From positions 106,243 to 162,391 of the forward strand of contig JACQWM010000004.1 in NCBI GenBank assembly GCA_016209275.1: a stretch of 56,149 nt of DNA. The letters are read 5' to 3'. Source of the stretch: Candidatus Omnitrophota bacterium. Its GTDB lineage: Bacteria; Omnitrophota; Gorgyraeia; Aquiviventales; Aquiviventaceae. Position numbers and translations under genes: made by a program. Shown here piece after piece: positions 17,607 to 26,748 of the stretch. Below the pieces are notes generated by a model. That model did no database searches. It had not been told where the DNA came from and worked only from the letters and a program-made list of their open reading frames with translations. The number at the start of each line of letters is the position of its first letter. The first letter of the stretch is position 1.

Positions 17607-19441
17607 TCGTCATTGCGGCGCACCAGGTGAAAAAGCGGTTGGTCCAATCGGCCAAGATTTCTTCCTGGTGTTATTTAGGGACCGATCTAGCGACCCGGAC
17701 GCGGATCAGCGCGCTGATCCCCCAGGCCGTTTCGGTCAGCATTGGCGAGCCATTGAACGACATCGCGCTCGAGCTGAAATCTTCATTCGTGGACTGGATT
17801 GCCGCGATCGGAGACGCGCAGCGCCTGTCGCCCCGCTGGTGGGGATCCAAGATGGCTTCGAAAGTTCCCGTGCAGACCGATCTGTTTCTCCTTGTCTGTT
17901 ACAGCCAACTCATCCGCGCGTGGGGATGCGGTGAACGCGTGGCACCGGCTGAGCTGATCGTGGTGGAAGACCCCTGGCTGTTCGGCCTCTTGCGACGCCA
18001 CGCCGCGATGGCTCCACGCCTTGAGTTTCGCGGCGGCGCAGGCACGCTGCGTGTCGTGCTCGATGCGCTGTATTGGCTGGCCAAGATCCCATGGAGCGCG
18101 GCCTTTACCGTGCGGTGGGCGCTCCAAGCCATGATGATGACTCGCGCATCCTGGCGCGGGGCCAAGAGGCCAAAGGCCCCCTGCGGAGGCGAGCGCGGCA
18201 TTTTCCTCTATACCTGGATCGAGCCGCGCAGTTTCACATCGGATGGCACGTTGCATGACCCCTATACCGGTCGGCTCATGGAGCTCCTCACGCGTCAGGG
18301 GGAACGCGTCAGACGCCTCACCCCGATCAAAGTTCCGCAACGGTTGCTCGCCCGGCTTCGTCGCGATGCGCCGCAGACCGTGCTGACCGCGCGGTATCTG
18401 CGCCTCAGTGATGTGCTGTTGGCGGGGATGACGTGTGTGCGCATCCGCGGAGTGTCGCGGCACGCGATCTTCCGCCAGCTGAATTACACCGCGCTGCTGC
18501 ATCGTGAGCTGCTGAGGGAATGGGGAGATCCATCATTTGCGTATACCTGGCTCTTCTACCGGGCGATGCGACGGCTTGCGCGCGAATGGAAGGATGCGGT
18601 GAAGTGTGTCATCTACCCCTTTGAGAACCAGCCGTGGGAAAAGCTGCTCTGCCTGGCGTTTCGGCAAGAAGCGAGCTCCGTGCGGCTCATCGGGTACCAG
18701 CATGCGTTGATCCAGCCGCTGTGGCTGAGCTATTTTCCTGGAAAGACCGAGTTCGCCGGGGCCCCGATGCCGGATCGCGTCGTCACCAACGGCCCTGTCA
18801 GCTTTCAGCTGCTCCGAGCCGCAGGCTATCCGGCCAAGCAGCTCGTGGACGGCGGGGCGCTGCGGTATGAGCATCTGTTTTCCGCCTCCTCTGCGCCTCG
18901 TGGCGATGCGTTGCGCTCCCCAGACACGCTGTCGGTGCTGGTCGCGTTGCCAATTTCCCAGGGGCAGGCTCGCGCGCTGCTGCACGATTTGCTCGAGCTT
19001 TTTTCTGCACCATGGATGGATGAACGGCGCGCCAGTATGGTGCGGTTCATCGTCAAGCCGCATCCAGATACGCCGATCGCTCAGGTCATGGGTCGAGCGA
19101 CGTTCCCGGCGTGGTTCACCCTGTCGGAGGAGCCGCTGACATCGCTGCTGGCGCATACGGATGTCTATCTCGCCGCGACCTCCTCCAGCGCCCGCTGGGA
19201 GGCGCATGCGCTGGGGCTGCCGGTGTTGAAATACACGGATGAGTTCATCGATCTTGATCGTTTAGAATTGCCGAATCTGCCGCGAGAGATTCGCTGTTCC
19301 CGGCAGACGATGAAATCCGCATTGGCATCCCTCCACCGAGATCGTGTGTCGCGCCCAAGGGTTCGTCCCCCATCGAGACAGATGCTGGAGCAACTCTTCT
19401 CCCCGGTGAACGCCGATGTCTGGAGCGCCGTCGTTGCCTAA
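17603..19441 (+). CDS. Large surface-carbohydrate biosynthesis protein, GT-B-like (second copy type)
   Basis: 612 aa from the ATGA start. The family is not certain. It resembles the uncharacterised surface-carbohydrate biosynthesis proteins of roughly 600 residues found in spirochaete O-antigen clusters (a TIGR04326-like call, which would need an HMM test). GT-B-like landmarks occur late in the protein: YQHALIQP, then IVKPHPDTPI near residue 480 and YLAATSSSARWEAHALGLPV near 517-536, like the donor-site region of capsule glycosyltransferases. No membrane segment is obvious. A comparable protein of 628 aa lies at 5928-7814. It ends within the next aminotransferase gene (26-bp overlap). Confidence 0.6.
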   Translation: MIVIAAHQVKKRLVQSAKISSWCYLGTDLATRTRISALIPQAVSVSIGEPLNDIALELKSSFVDWIAAIGDAQRLSPRWWGSKMASKVPVQTDLFLLVCYSQLIRAWGCGERVAPAELIVVEDPWLFGLLRRHAAMAPRLEFRGGAGTLRVVLDALYWLAKIPWSAAFTVRWALQAMMMTRASWRGAKRPKAPCGGERGIFLYTWIEPRSFTSDGTLHDPYTGRLMELLTRQGERVRRLTPIKVPQRLLARLRRDAPQTVLTARYLRLSDVLLAGMTCVRIRGVSRHAIFRQLNYTALLHRELLREWGDPSFAYTWLFYRAMRRLAREWKDAVKCVIYPFENQPWEKLLCLAFRQEASSVRLIGYQHALIQPLWLSYFPGKTEFAGAPMPDRVVTNGPVSFQLLRAAGYPAKQLVDGGALRYEHLFSASSAPRGDALRSPDTLSVLVALPISQGQARALLHDLLELFSAPWMDERRASMVRFIVKPHPDTPIAQVMGRATFPAWFTLSEEPLTSLLAHTDVYLAATSSSARWEAHALGLPVLKYTDEFIDLDRLELPNLPREIRCSRQTMKSALASLHRDRVSRPRVRPPSRQMLEQLFSPVNADVWSAVVA

Positions 19442-20741
19442 ACCCTTGCGTGGAGTCCGGCGCCTTCTCAACGAATGGCAGGAGGTGGTTCTCCGCCGCG
19501 GATGGTTCCGCTATGATTTTTTCGACGGAACGAACCGCCCCGGACTGATACTCCGCTACCTCGCAAGAGCGTGGCGCCAGGATTGGGTCGCCGCGTATGA
19601 GCAGTCCCTCGGTCGCACGTTCGACACCCCGCCGGCGATCACCTTTGGAGCGGGACGGATGGCCTTGTACGCGATCTTAGAGGCGCTCGATATCGGGCCG
19701 GGCGATGAGGTGATCCTCCCGGGGTACACCTGTGTGGTGGTGCCGAATGCGGTTCTGTACCGGGGCGCGACGCCGGTCTATGTGGATCTGGCCCCGGACT
19801 CGTTTAATCTCGACCCGGAGGCTGTTGAAGCAGCGATCACCCCGCGCACCAAGGCCGTGCTTGCGCAACATACCTTTGGCCAGCCCTGTGACATCGAGGC
19901 GATTGCGGATCTTGGCCGGCGGCACCGTCTTGCCGTGATTGAAGATTGCGCCCATGCCGTGGGGGCGTCATGGAACGGCCGGAGGGTGGGGACGTTTGGT
20001 GATGTCGCCTTCGGATCGACCGACCACACGAAGATGTTTTCAACCGTGGTGGGCGGATTCGCCTGCACGTCATCGGCCGCACTGGCCGCTCGCCTTCGGG
20101 CCATTCAGCGGCGCGCGATGCCGCTGCCGTGGTTTTGTCAGATACAGATGATGCTGCAATATGTTGTGCTCGCGGTGCTGTACCATCCCCATGTGTATTG
20201 GGCGGCGCGTCCCGCAATCGAGCTGCTTGAGCGTTTTCGGGTGCTGTTTGCGTTCCGCGACGAACTCGCCACACGGCGTCCGGCACGGTATCCGGTGACG
20301 CTCTCGAACGTTCAAGCGTTCCTCGGCGCCCAGGAGCTCCAAGTCCTCGAAGCGAATCTCCAGCACCGCCGAGCGCTCGCAAGCCGCTATCGCGATATCC
20401 TGGATCCCGGATTACCCATCTCCCCGGAGGGAGCCTGGTTGCGGTATAGCCGGCTGGTGGCCTCGCCTCAGGAGTGGGAAACGCGTCTTGGGAAATATTT
20501 CGTCGTCGGCCGCTGGTTTTCCTCCATCGCCAACGGCCGAACGCGCGACTGGTCTGCGATCGGATATGTTCCAGGCCGGTGTCCGCGAGCGGAATACGTG
20601 GCCGACCATATCGTGAATTTTCCGACGCATCCGCGCATCGACGAGCAGGCCATACAGCGCTTTCGTCGTCTGGTCGCCCGCTCCGGATTGTCCGTGTCCC
20701 CGACGATCGCACTGCACACAGCCGTTGAGGCGCCGTCATGA
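19416..20741 (+). CDS. DegT/DnrJ/EryC1-type aminotransferase, atypical
   Basis: 441 aa. The N-terminal 60 residues are an Arg/Trp-rich extension absent from usual family members. The core has FGAGRMAL for phosphate binding, VILPGYTC, EDCAHAVGA and a candidate PLP lysine in DHTKMFSTVVGG. That last segment lacks the usual GEGG ending, which is noteworthy. The middle holds hydrophobic and Trp-rich stretches (QIQMMLQYVVLAVLYHPHVYW) that are also unusual. It may be an aminotransferase, or a family member with dehydratase-like or altered chemistry. It overlaps the upstream gene by 26 bp and the next, more typical DegT gene by ATGA. Confidence 0.8.
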   Translation: MSGAPSLPKPLRGVRRLLNEWQEVVLRRGWFRYDFFDGTNRPGLILRYLARAWRQDWVAAYEQSLGRTFDTPPAITFGAGRMALYAILEALDIGPGDEVILPGYTCVVVPNAVLYRGATPVYVDLAPDSFNLDPEAVEAAITPRTKAVLAQHTFGQPCDIEAIADLGRRHRLAVIEDCAHAVGASWNGRRVGTFGDVAFGSTDHTKMFSTVVGGFACTSSAALAARLRAIQRRAMPLPWFCQIQMMLQYVVLAVLYHPHVYWAARPAIELLERFRVLFAFRDELATRRPARYPVTLSNVQAFLGAQELQVLEANLQHRRALASRYRDILDPGLPISPEGAWLRYSRLVASPQEWETRLGKYFVVGRWFSSIANGRTRDWSAIGYVPGRCPRAEYVADHIVNFPTHPRIDEQAIQRFRRLVARSGLSVSPTIALHTAVEAPS

Positions 20742-21898
20742 TCCCTGTGAGCCGTCCGTCCATAGGAGCCCAAGAACTGGCCGCGGTCCGCGAGGTGTTT
20801 GACACCGGGTGGCTCGGGTTAGGGGCCACCACCGCTGCCTTTGAAGGCGCACTCTCGCAGCGTTTCGCCGGCCGCCAGGTGGTGGCTGTCAACACCGGCT
20901 CATCCGCGCTGCATGTCGCGCTCGCCGCCTCCGGCATTGGCCCGGGGGACGAGGTCATGGTGCCGTCGCTGACCTTTGCGGCGTCGGTGCAGGCGATCGT
21001 GGCCACAGGGGCGACACCGGTGTTTTGCGAAAGCCATGAAGAGACCTTGCTGATGGATATCGATGATACCATCAGCCGCCTGACCCCCAACACGAAGGCC
21101 ATCATGCCGGTGCACTACTGCGGCCAAGCCTGTGACATGGATCGGCTGCTCGCCCTGGCCGGCGAGCGTGGTCTTCTCATCGTGGAGGATGCGGCCCACG
21201 CGTTTGGGTCAACGTGCCGCGGACGCCCCATCGGCAGCTTCGGGCATCTGACGTGCTTTAGCTTCGACCCGATCAAGACGATCACCTGCGGCGAAGGCGG
21301 CGCGGTCGTGGTTGAGGATGGCCGAGTCGCGGATCGGATGCGCCGCATGCGCCTGTTGGGGATCGATCGGGATGCCTGGCAGCGGTCGAAGGGCGCGAAG
21401 AGCTGGTCGTACGAAGTGACAGATCCTGGGTTTCGCTACCATATGCCGAATTTCTGCGCGGCCATCGGATTGACGCAGCTGGACCGTCTTGAGGAGATCG
21501 TGGCCAAGCGGCGCGGCATCTGCCGCCGGTATGATGAGGCCTTCCACCGCCTGCGCGTGGTGCGCCTGCTGAAGGTGGACTATGCCGCCGCGGCTCCGCA
21601 GCTCTACATCGTCAAGGTCCCAGGAGACGCGCGCGATGGCTTCATGGCGTTTTTGCAGGCGCGCGGGGTCGGGACCGGGGTGCATTACCTCGCCAATCAT
21701 CGCCAACCCTTCTTCGCCCCGTTTGCCAGGGGACCGCTGCCGCGCGCGGAGCAGGTGGCGGAGCAGATCGTGAGCCTGCCCTTGTTTACCGACATGACCG
21801 ATGAGGAGGTGTGCGCGGTGATTTGCGCCGTGACCGCCTGGGATCAGCAGGCGGCAGATTCGCCGGCCGCTTGGCACCAGATGGGGCGCGTGGCATGA
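20738..21898 (+). CDS. DegT/DnrJ/EryC1/StrS aminotransferase
   Basis: 386 aa, a textbook family member. It begins MIPVSRPSIG, has VNTGSSALHVAL for PLP phosphate binding, VEDAAHAFGS with the ring-nitrogen Asp, and the Schiff-base lysine in FDPIKTITCGEGG. The C-terminal GVGTGVHY motif matches enzymes that aminate C3 or C4 of nucleotide sugars. It starts with an ATGA on the previous aminotransferase gene, so two members of the family are translated in tandem. The product would be an amino sugar of the surface glycan. Which keto sugar feeds it is not visible. Confidence 0.93.
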   Translation: MIPVSRPSIGAQELAAVREVFDTGWLGLGATTAAFEGALSQRFAGRQVVAVNTGSSALHVALAASGIGPGDEVMVPSLTFAASVQAIVATGATPVFCESHEETLLMDIDDTISRLTPNTKAIMPVHYCGQACDMDRLLALAGERGLLIVEDAAHAFGSTCRGRPIGSFGHLTCFSFDPIKTITCGEGGAVVVEDGRVADRMRRMRLLGIDRDAWQRSKGAKSWSYEVTDPGFRYHMPNFCAAIGLTQLDRLEEIVAKRRGICRRYDEAFHRLRVVRLLKVDYAAAAPQLYIVKVPGDARDGFMAFLQARGVGTGVHYLANHRQPFFAPFARGPLPRAEQVAEQIVSLPLFTDMTDEEVCAVICAVTAWDQQAADSPAAWHQMGRVA

Positions 21899-22821
21899 GC
21901 CGCCTCAGCGTGAACCTTTGTTGCTATAATTCGGAGCGCTTCCTGGAGGAAACGCTGCGGAGCATTGTCACGCAGACCTATCAGGATTGGGAGTTGGTGA
22001 TCATCAATGACGGTTCGACCGATCGCACCGAGGCGATCATTCAGACGTTCATCGCGGAAGGCTGGCCCATCATCTATCACGCGCAGGAGCACCAGGGGCT
22101 GCCGCAGGCGCGCAATGAGGCCTTGCGGCGCTCCTCCGGTGAGCTGATCGCGTTCACCGACCATGACGACGTCTGGTATCCGCAAAAATTAGCCCGCCAG
22201 GTGCCAGTCTTCGAGCAGGACGAACGGATCGGCCTGGTCTACAGCGATTGCCTGAATTGCTTGGATGATGGGTTTACGTTCCGGCAATACCAGAAATTGC
22301 GGCCGGCGACCGGCGACGCCTATCGCGCGCTGCTGAGCCGATATTTTCTGAGCCTCCAAACGGTGGTCATCCACCGCCGCGTGTTGCGCGACGGCGGCGA
22401 ATGGTTTGATCCCGAGTTTCAGCTCTTGGAGGATGCGGAGTTTTTCCTCAGAGTGGCCTCCCGGTGGCGGCTCGCCTACGTGCCGGAGTCGTTGGCGCGG
22501 ATCCGGATGCATGCGCAGAGTGCGACGCGCACGCAGCCTCGGCGGATCCTCGATGAGATGCACGCCTTGCTCGAGAAACAGCGGACGCTGCATCCCCGGT
22601 TTGATCAGGAGTTTTCGCGGGAGATCCGCGCCTTCCGGCTGGATCTGGCTCGAGCGGAAGCGCGATGGGCCTGGGCCCGCCATCAGCGCGACCAAGCCAT
22701 CGCCTACCTGAAGCCGTATCGTTATCGGCATCTGGCGGCGTGGAAGGATGCCGCCCTCATGCGGTGGCTGTCGCTTCCGCAGTACGAGCGGCTCCGGTTG
22801 TTGGTAGGGCGGGGCGGCTGA
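21895..22821 (+). CDS. Family 2 glycosyltransferase
   Basis: 308 aa from the ATGA start. The GT-A fold begins SVNLCCYNSERFLEETLRSI, with DGSTD for nucleotide binding near residue 41 and DHDDVWYP containing the metal-binding DxD-like site near 87. LLEDAEFFLRVA carries the putative catalytic base ED. The remaining ~100 residues form a helical Arg-rich tail. It would add a sugar from a nucleotide donor to the growing lipid-linked glycan at the cytoplasmic membrane face. The acceptor and sugar are unknown. Confidence 0.9.
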   Translation: MSRLSVNLCCYNSERFLEETLRSIVTQTYQDWELVIINDGSTDRTEAIIQTFIAEGWPIIYHAQEHQGLPQARNEALRRSSGELIAFTDHDDVWYPQKLARQVPVFEQDERIGLVYSDCLNCLDDGFTFRQYQKLRPATGDAYRALLSRYFLSLQTVVIHRRVLRDGGEWFDPEFQLLEDAEFFLRVASRWRLAYVPESLARIRMHAQSATRTQPRRILDEMHALLEKQRTLHPRFDQEFSREIRAFRLDLARAEARWAWARHQRDQAIAYLKPYRYRHLAAWKDAALMRWLSLPQYERLRLLVGRGG

Positions 22822-22824
22822 CCG

Positions 22825-23784
22825 ATGCCGTTTCGCGCGCCCACCCGCGTCATGATCACCGGAGCCACGGGATTCGTGGGACGCCATCTCGCGGAGGCGC
22901 TGATCCGGCAGGGTGCTGAGGTCGTAGGCTTGAGTCGACGACGCACAACGGATAAGTTGTCCTTAGGACCAGACCGGCCGCGATGGGTATGCGGAGATCT
23001 TCACGATGAGGCATGGCTCAGCGAGGTGCTGCGCGCGGCGCGGCCCACGCACGTCTTTCATTTGGCCGGCGTTTTGCCTGGGGCCCCGGGAGGCGCGGCG
23101 GCGCAATACGAGGCGAATGTCCTGCTGACGGTCCAATTGCTTGAGGCGATTCACCGCCTCTCGCTGAATCCCTGGATCATGGTGGCCAGCTCCAGCGCCG
23201 TGTATGGCGACATGGAGCCGAATGAGCCACCACTGAGCGAAGATCGGCCGTTTCAGCCGAGATCGCATTATGCCGTGAGCAAAGCCGCCCAAGAACTCGC
23301 CGCGCTTTCCTACACGCTGATGCACCGATTGCGCACGGTCCGCGTGCGATCCTTCAACCTCATCGGACCGGGGCAGCCGAACACGTTGCTCACCTCGCAT
23401 CTGGCGTATCAGGTCGCCCAGGCGCGCGCGGCGAACATGCCACGCGCCGTTCGCGTGGGCAATCTGTTTCCGCGTCGAGATTATGTGGATGTCCGCGATG
23501 CGGTCCGCGCCTATCAGTTGCTCGCCGAGCACGAAACAGAAGGCGTGTTCAACGTCTGCAGCGGCCGCAGCGTTTCGGTGCAGGAGTGCGTGGATCTGCT
23601 GGCGCGCTGCTGCGGCGAGCCGTTGCAGGTCCTGATTGATCAGGACCGGGTGCGGCCGCAGGAGATTTCGATTCAAGTGGGTGACCCGCAACGATTACAC
23701 CGCGCCACCGGATGGACGCCGGCCCGCTCCCTTGAGGAAAGCTTGCGAGATCTGCTCGCGTATTGGTCAAAGACTGGGCCATGA
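22825..23784 (+). CDS. NAD(P)-dependent epimerase/reductase (Rmd/GMD-like)
   Basis: 319 aa, three bases after the preceding stop. The Rossmann motif is TGATGFVGRHL, the Ser/Tyr/Lys set is in VASSSAVYG and HYAVSKAAQE, and RSFNLIGPGQ follows as in GDP-mannose 4,6-dehydratase and GDP-6-deoxy-4-keto-mannose reductase enzymes. The C-terminus contains FPRRDYVDVRDAV and VCSGRSVSVQE, also typical of that group. It probably makes or reduces a GDP- or CDP-linked deoxysugar (inference from similarity of motifs). The next gene starts within its stop codon. Confidence 0.87.
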   Translation: MPFRAPTRVMITGATGFVGRHLAEALIRQGAEVVGLSRRRTTDKLSLGPDRPRWVCGDLHDEAWLSEVLRAARPTHVFHLAGVLPGAPGGAAAQYEANVLLTVQLLEAIHRLSLNPWIMVASSSAVYGDMEPNEPPLSEDRPFQPRSHYAVSKAAQELAALSYTLMHRLRTVRVRSFNLIGPGQPNTLLTSHLAYQVAQARAANMPRAVRVGNLFPRRDYVDVRDAVRAYQLLAEHETEGVFNVCSGRSVSVQECVDLLARCCGEPLQVLIDQDRVRPQEISIQVGDPQRLHRATGWTPARSLEESLRDLLAYWSKTGP

Positions 23785-25544
23785 ATATCCTCGGCCTCTC
23801 CGCCTTAGATAAGGAAAGCACCGCGACGATTCTCCGAGACGGCGCGATCGTCGCCGCCGTCTCAGAAGAGCGGCTGACCCGGGTGAAGCAGCAAGGCGGC
23901 TTTCCGTATCAGGCGGTGGCGTCCGCCTTGGCCCTCTCCGGCTTGACCGCGCGCGAGATCGATGTGGTCGCCTATCCATTTTTTCACGCGCATGAAGAGC
24001 TCGCATTGCTCGGGGGTGCCGCGCTGCGAGATTTGTCCCGGTGGACGGCCAAAGTGCGTTATCGCGGGCTTCGTCATACGCTGCGGCATTACGGGGCGTT
24101 TGGCAAGGCGCTAGGGACCGCCTTTCCCAGCAAACTATTGACCTGTGATCGCCAATTGGCTGAGGGCCTCAAGGCCTTGGGGATTCGGGGGCGACGGCGG
24201 CGCTACGATCACCAGTATTGCCACGCGGTCAGCGCTTATTACACGTCGCAATTCGACCGAGCCCTGGTGGCCACCCTGGATTGGTACGGCAGCGGAAAAG
24301 CCGGAGCCATCTACCTGGCCGAAGGGGGGCGTTTGCGGCTGATCAAGACGATCCATTTTCCGGATTCGCTTGGCGTCATGTACGCTGGGGTGACCTCAGC
24401 GCTTGGGTTTATCCCGGACCGGCATGAGGGCAAGGTGGTGGGTCTGGCCGCGTATGGCGATCCATCGCGATTGGCCCCGGGCGTGCTGCAGCGATTCGCC
24501 GCGCGCGCCACCGGCGATGAATTTCTCGATGCGCTTGACCTCTCGGCGATTCGAACGCTTGTGGCCTCACACACGCGAGAAGATGTGGCGGCGGCCCACC
24601 AGCACGCGCTGGAAACCGTCGTCCTCAAACAGCTCTCGTGTTATCTGCAGCGGTTTCGTGTCGATCATGTGGCGGTTGCCGGCGGGGTCTTTGCCAATGT
24701 GAAACTCAATGAGCGCATTGTGGAGCACCCCGGGGTCGCCTCACTGTTTGTCCATCCGGCGATGGGGGACATGGGCAGCGGCACCGGGGCGGCGTTGGCC
24801 GCGGCGCTTGAAGCCGGGGACCTCCGGGAGCCGGTGCCGATGGTCTCGGCGTTCCTCGGGCCAAGCGTTGATGAGCAGGCGATCGAAGCCGCGGTGACCC
24901 GCCTCGGCCTGCCGTATCGCCATGAGCCGGACATGCCGCGCCGCATCGCCGAGCTGCTCGCGCACGGCAAGATCGTGGGGCGGTGTATCGGGCGGATGGA
25001 GTACGGCCCGCGCGCGCTCGGGAACCGCTCCGTGCTGGCCAGCACGGTGGACGCGTCCGTGACCGAGCGGCTCAACCAGAAGCTGCGGCGCAATGATTTC
25101 ATGCCGTTTGCGCCGGCGACGCTGGCCTCGGCGGCTGGGCGGTGTTATGATCAGACGGAGAAAGTCCGTCACGCGGCGCAGTTCATGACGGTGTGCTTAT
25201 CGTGCACGCCGTGGATGCGGCAGGCCAGCCCGGCCGCGGTGCATGTGGATGGCACGGCGCGACCGCAGTTCGTGACCCCGGACTCCAATCCGGATTTGCA
25301 TCAGATCCTCATTGAGACGGAGCGTCTGACCGGCATTCCATCGGTGATCAACACGAGTTTTAACATTCATGAAGAGCCGATCGTGTGCTCGCCGGATGAT
25401 GCGGTGCGAGGCTTTCTTGAGGCAGGGCTCGACGCGCTGGCGATCGGCAATATCCTCGTGCGCCGCGCGCCCGCGACCGATGACAGAATGACAGATGGAC
25501 ACCATCATATCGCCGCTGCGACGACCGTCGATTCCAAGCGCTGA
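23781..25544 (+). CDS. NodU/TobZ-type carbamoyltransferase
   Basis: 587 aa. I chose ATG at 23781 (MNILGLSALD, ATGA with the upstream stop), which matches how family members begin. The Kae1-like domain has the metal-binding set in YDHQYCHAV (usually DHHxxHA), then VAVAGGVFANVKLN. The C-terminal YrdC-like carbamoyl half has GRMEYGPRALGNRSVLA and INTSFNIHEEPIV. These enzymes transfer carbamoyl phosphate via carbamoyl-AMP to a sugar hydroxyl, so the glycan is probably carbamoylated. The N-terminal motif usually reading HDS(A/S)A reads DKESTAT, losing the conserved His. It overlaps the next gene by 50 bp. Confidence 0.92.
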   Translation: MNILGLSALDKESTATILRDGAIVAAVSEERLTRVKQQGGFPYQAVASALALSGLTAREIDVVAYPFFHAHEELALLGGAALRDLSRWTAKVRYRGLRHTLRHYGAFGKALGTAFPSKLLTCDRQLAEGLKALGIRGRRRRYDHQYCHAVSAYYTSQFDRALVATLDWYGSGKAGAIYLAEGGRLRLIKTIHFPDSLGVMYAGVTSALGFIPDRHEGKVVGLAAYGDPSRLAPGVLQRFAARATGDEFLDALDLSAIRTLVASHTREDVAAAHQHALETVVLKQLSCYLQRFRVDHVAVAGGVFANVKLNERIVEHPGVASLFVHPAMGDMGSGTGAALAAALEAGDLREPVPMVSAFLGPSVDEQAIEAAVTRLGLPYRHEPDMPRRIAELLAHGKIVGRCIGRMEYGPRALGNRSVLASTVDASVTERLNQKLRRNDFMPFAPATLASAAGRCYDQTEKVRHAAQFMTVCLSCTPWMRQASPAAVHVDGTARPQFVTPDSNPDLHQILIETERLTGIPSVINTSFNIHEEPIVCSPDDAVRGFLEAGLDALAIGNILVRRAPATDDRMTDGHHHIAAATTVDSKR

Positions 25545-26748
25545 CGTTCCCGGGGAGCCGCACCAGGCGTCTCAGGCGCGATGGCGGATTCTCTTCGTCA
25601 TCGACTCCTCGCGCTTCGGCGGGGGAGAGGCGCTTGTGCTGTGGCTGCTCCGACGGCTGCCAGCGGATCGGTTTGAATGTTATGTCGCCTGTCCTGGATC
25701 CGGGCCGATGGTTGCGCGGTATTCCCGGCATGCTGCCGGGGTCTTCGCGCTGCCGTATCGCGCACTGCTCCATCCCATGGCGCTGTGGCGCATGGCTTGT
25801 TGGATCAGACAGCGGAACATCCACCTGGTGCACACGTTCCTCTACACCGGTGACGTGGCCGGCTGGCTCGCGGCGCGATTGGCCGGGGGGCCGAGGGTGA
25901 TCTCCCATGTCGTGGGGCACAATTTTTCCGCCACCGGGGAGCGAGGGCTTCGACGCCTTCGGCATCAATGGTACGCGCGATGCTACCGCCTGATCTACCG
26001 CGGCGCTGATCGCGTTGTGGCGGTGTGCGATGCGGTGGCAGAGGATCTGACACGGCGCGCCGGTGTGCGTGTCGCACCGGAGAAGATCCGTGTCCTGAGG
26101 CATAGCGTGATGCCTGAGGATCTTGCGGTGTCCCCGGAGACGCTCAGCGATGTTCAGGCCCAGTTGGGATGGCCGCCGTCCTCCGTGATCATCGCGGTCA
26201 TCGCCAGCCTCCTGCTGGGAAAAGGGCATCGGTATCTGCTTCAGGCGATGGCATGTTTGGCGCAGCGCGTTCCATCACTTCGCTGCGCCATCATCGGCGA
26301 CGGACCTGAGCGCGCGGCCTTAGAGGCGCTGGCGGTTCGTCTTGGGGTGGCGGATCGCGTGACGTTTACCGGGCCGCTTGAGGAATCACGAAAAAACGCG
26401 GTGATCCATCTGAGCCGGGCGATCATCTTGCCCTCCTTGGGGGAGGGATTGCCGGTGTCCATCCTTGAGGCCATGGCGCTTGGGATCCCTGTCATTGCCA
26501 CCGATGTGGGCGGCACGCGCGAGCTGGTGGACGATGGGGTCACCGGCTTCGTGGTGCCGCCAGGTGATCCGGGCGCGCTGGCCGCTGCGATGGCTCAACT
26601 CGCATCAGATGAGCCGCTCGCGCGCCGGTTGGGCAGCGCTGGCCAGGCTCGTCTGCGCGCCGAATTTTCTCCAGAGGATGCGACCGCGCGCCTCGTGGCG
26701 CTCTACACAGAGGTGTTGCCGCCAGCTCAGGGAGGCCGCGCCCCATGA
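25495..26748 (+). CDS. Family 4 glycosyltransferase (GT-B)
   Basis: 417 aa. The first ~30 residues are a variable leader encoded within the 3' end of the carbamoyltransferase gene; the GT-B fold begins at RILFVIDSSRFGGGE. The C-terminal donor-binding domain shows IGDGPERAALE, VTFTGPLEE, PSLGEGLPVSILEAMALG and VGGTRELVDDGVTGFVVPPGD, the E-x7-E retaining-GT4 signature. It transfers a sugar from a nucleotide donor to a lipid-linked acceptor at the inner membrane. The start is uncertain because of the 50-bp overlap; a downstream non-ATG start would remove mostly the leader. Confidence 0.92.
   Translation: MDTIISPLRRPSIPSADVPGEPHQASQARWRILFVIDSSRFGGGEALVLWLLRRLPADRFECYVACPGSGPMVARYSRHAAGVFALPYRALLHPMALWRMACWIRQRNIHLVHTFLYTGDVAGWLAARLAGGPRVISHVVGHNFSATGERGLRRLRHQWYARCYRLIYRGADRVVAVCDAVAEDLTRRAGVRVAPEKIRVLRHSVMPEDLAVSPETLSDVQAQLGWPPSSVIIAVIASLLLGKGHRYLLQAMACLAQRVPSLRCAIIGDGPERAALEALAVRLGVADRVTFTGPLEESRKNAVIHLSRAIILPSLGEGLPVSILEAMALGIPVIATDVGGTRELVDDGVTGFVVPPGDPGALAAAMAQLASDEPLARRLGSAGQARLRAEFSPEDATARLVALYTEVLPPAQGGRAP

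Noticed and set aside
19837-21105. Long open frame on the - strand (over 420 codons)
   Set aside because: It lies wholly across two well-supported DegT genes on the + strand, and its translation is rich in Arg, Pro and Ser without family motifs; it is a by-product of GC-rich codon use.
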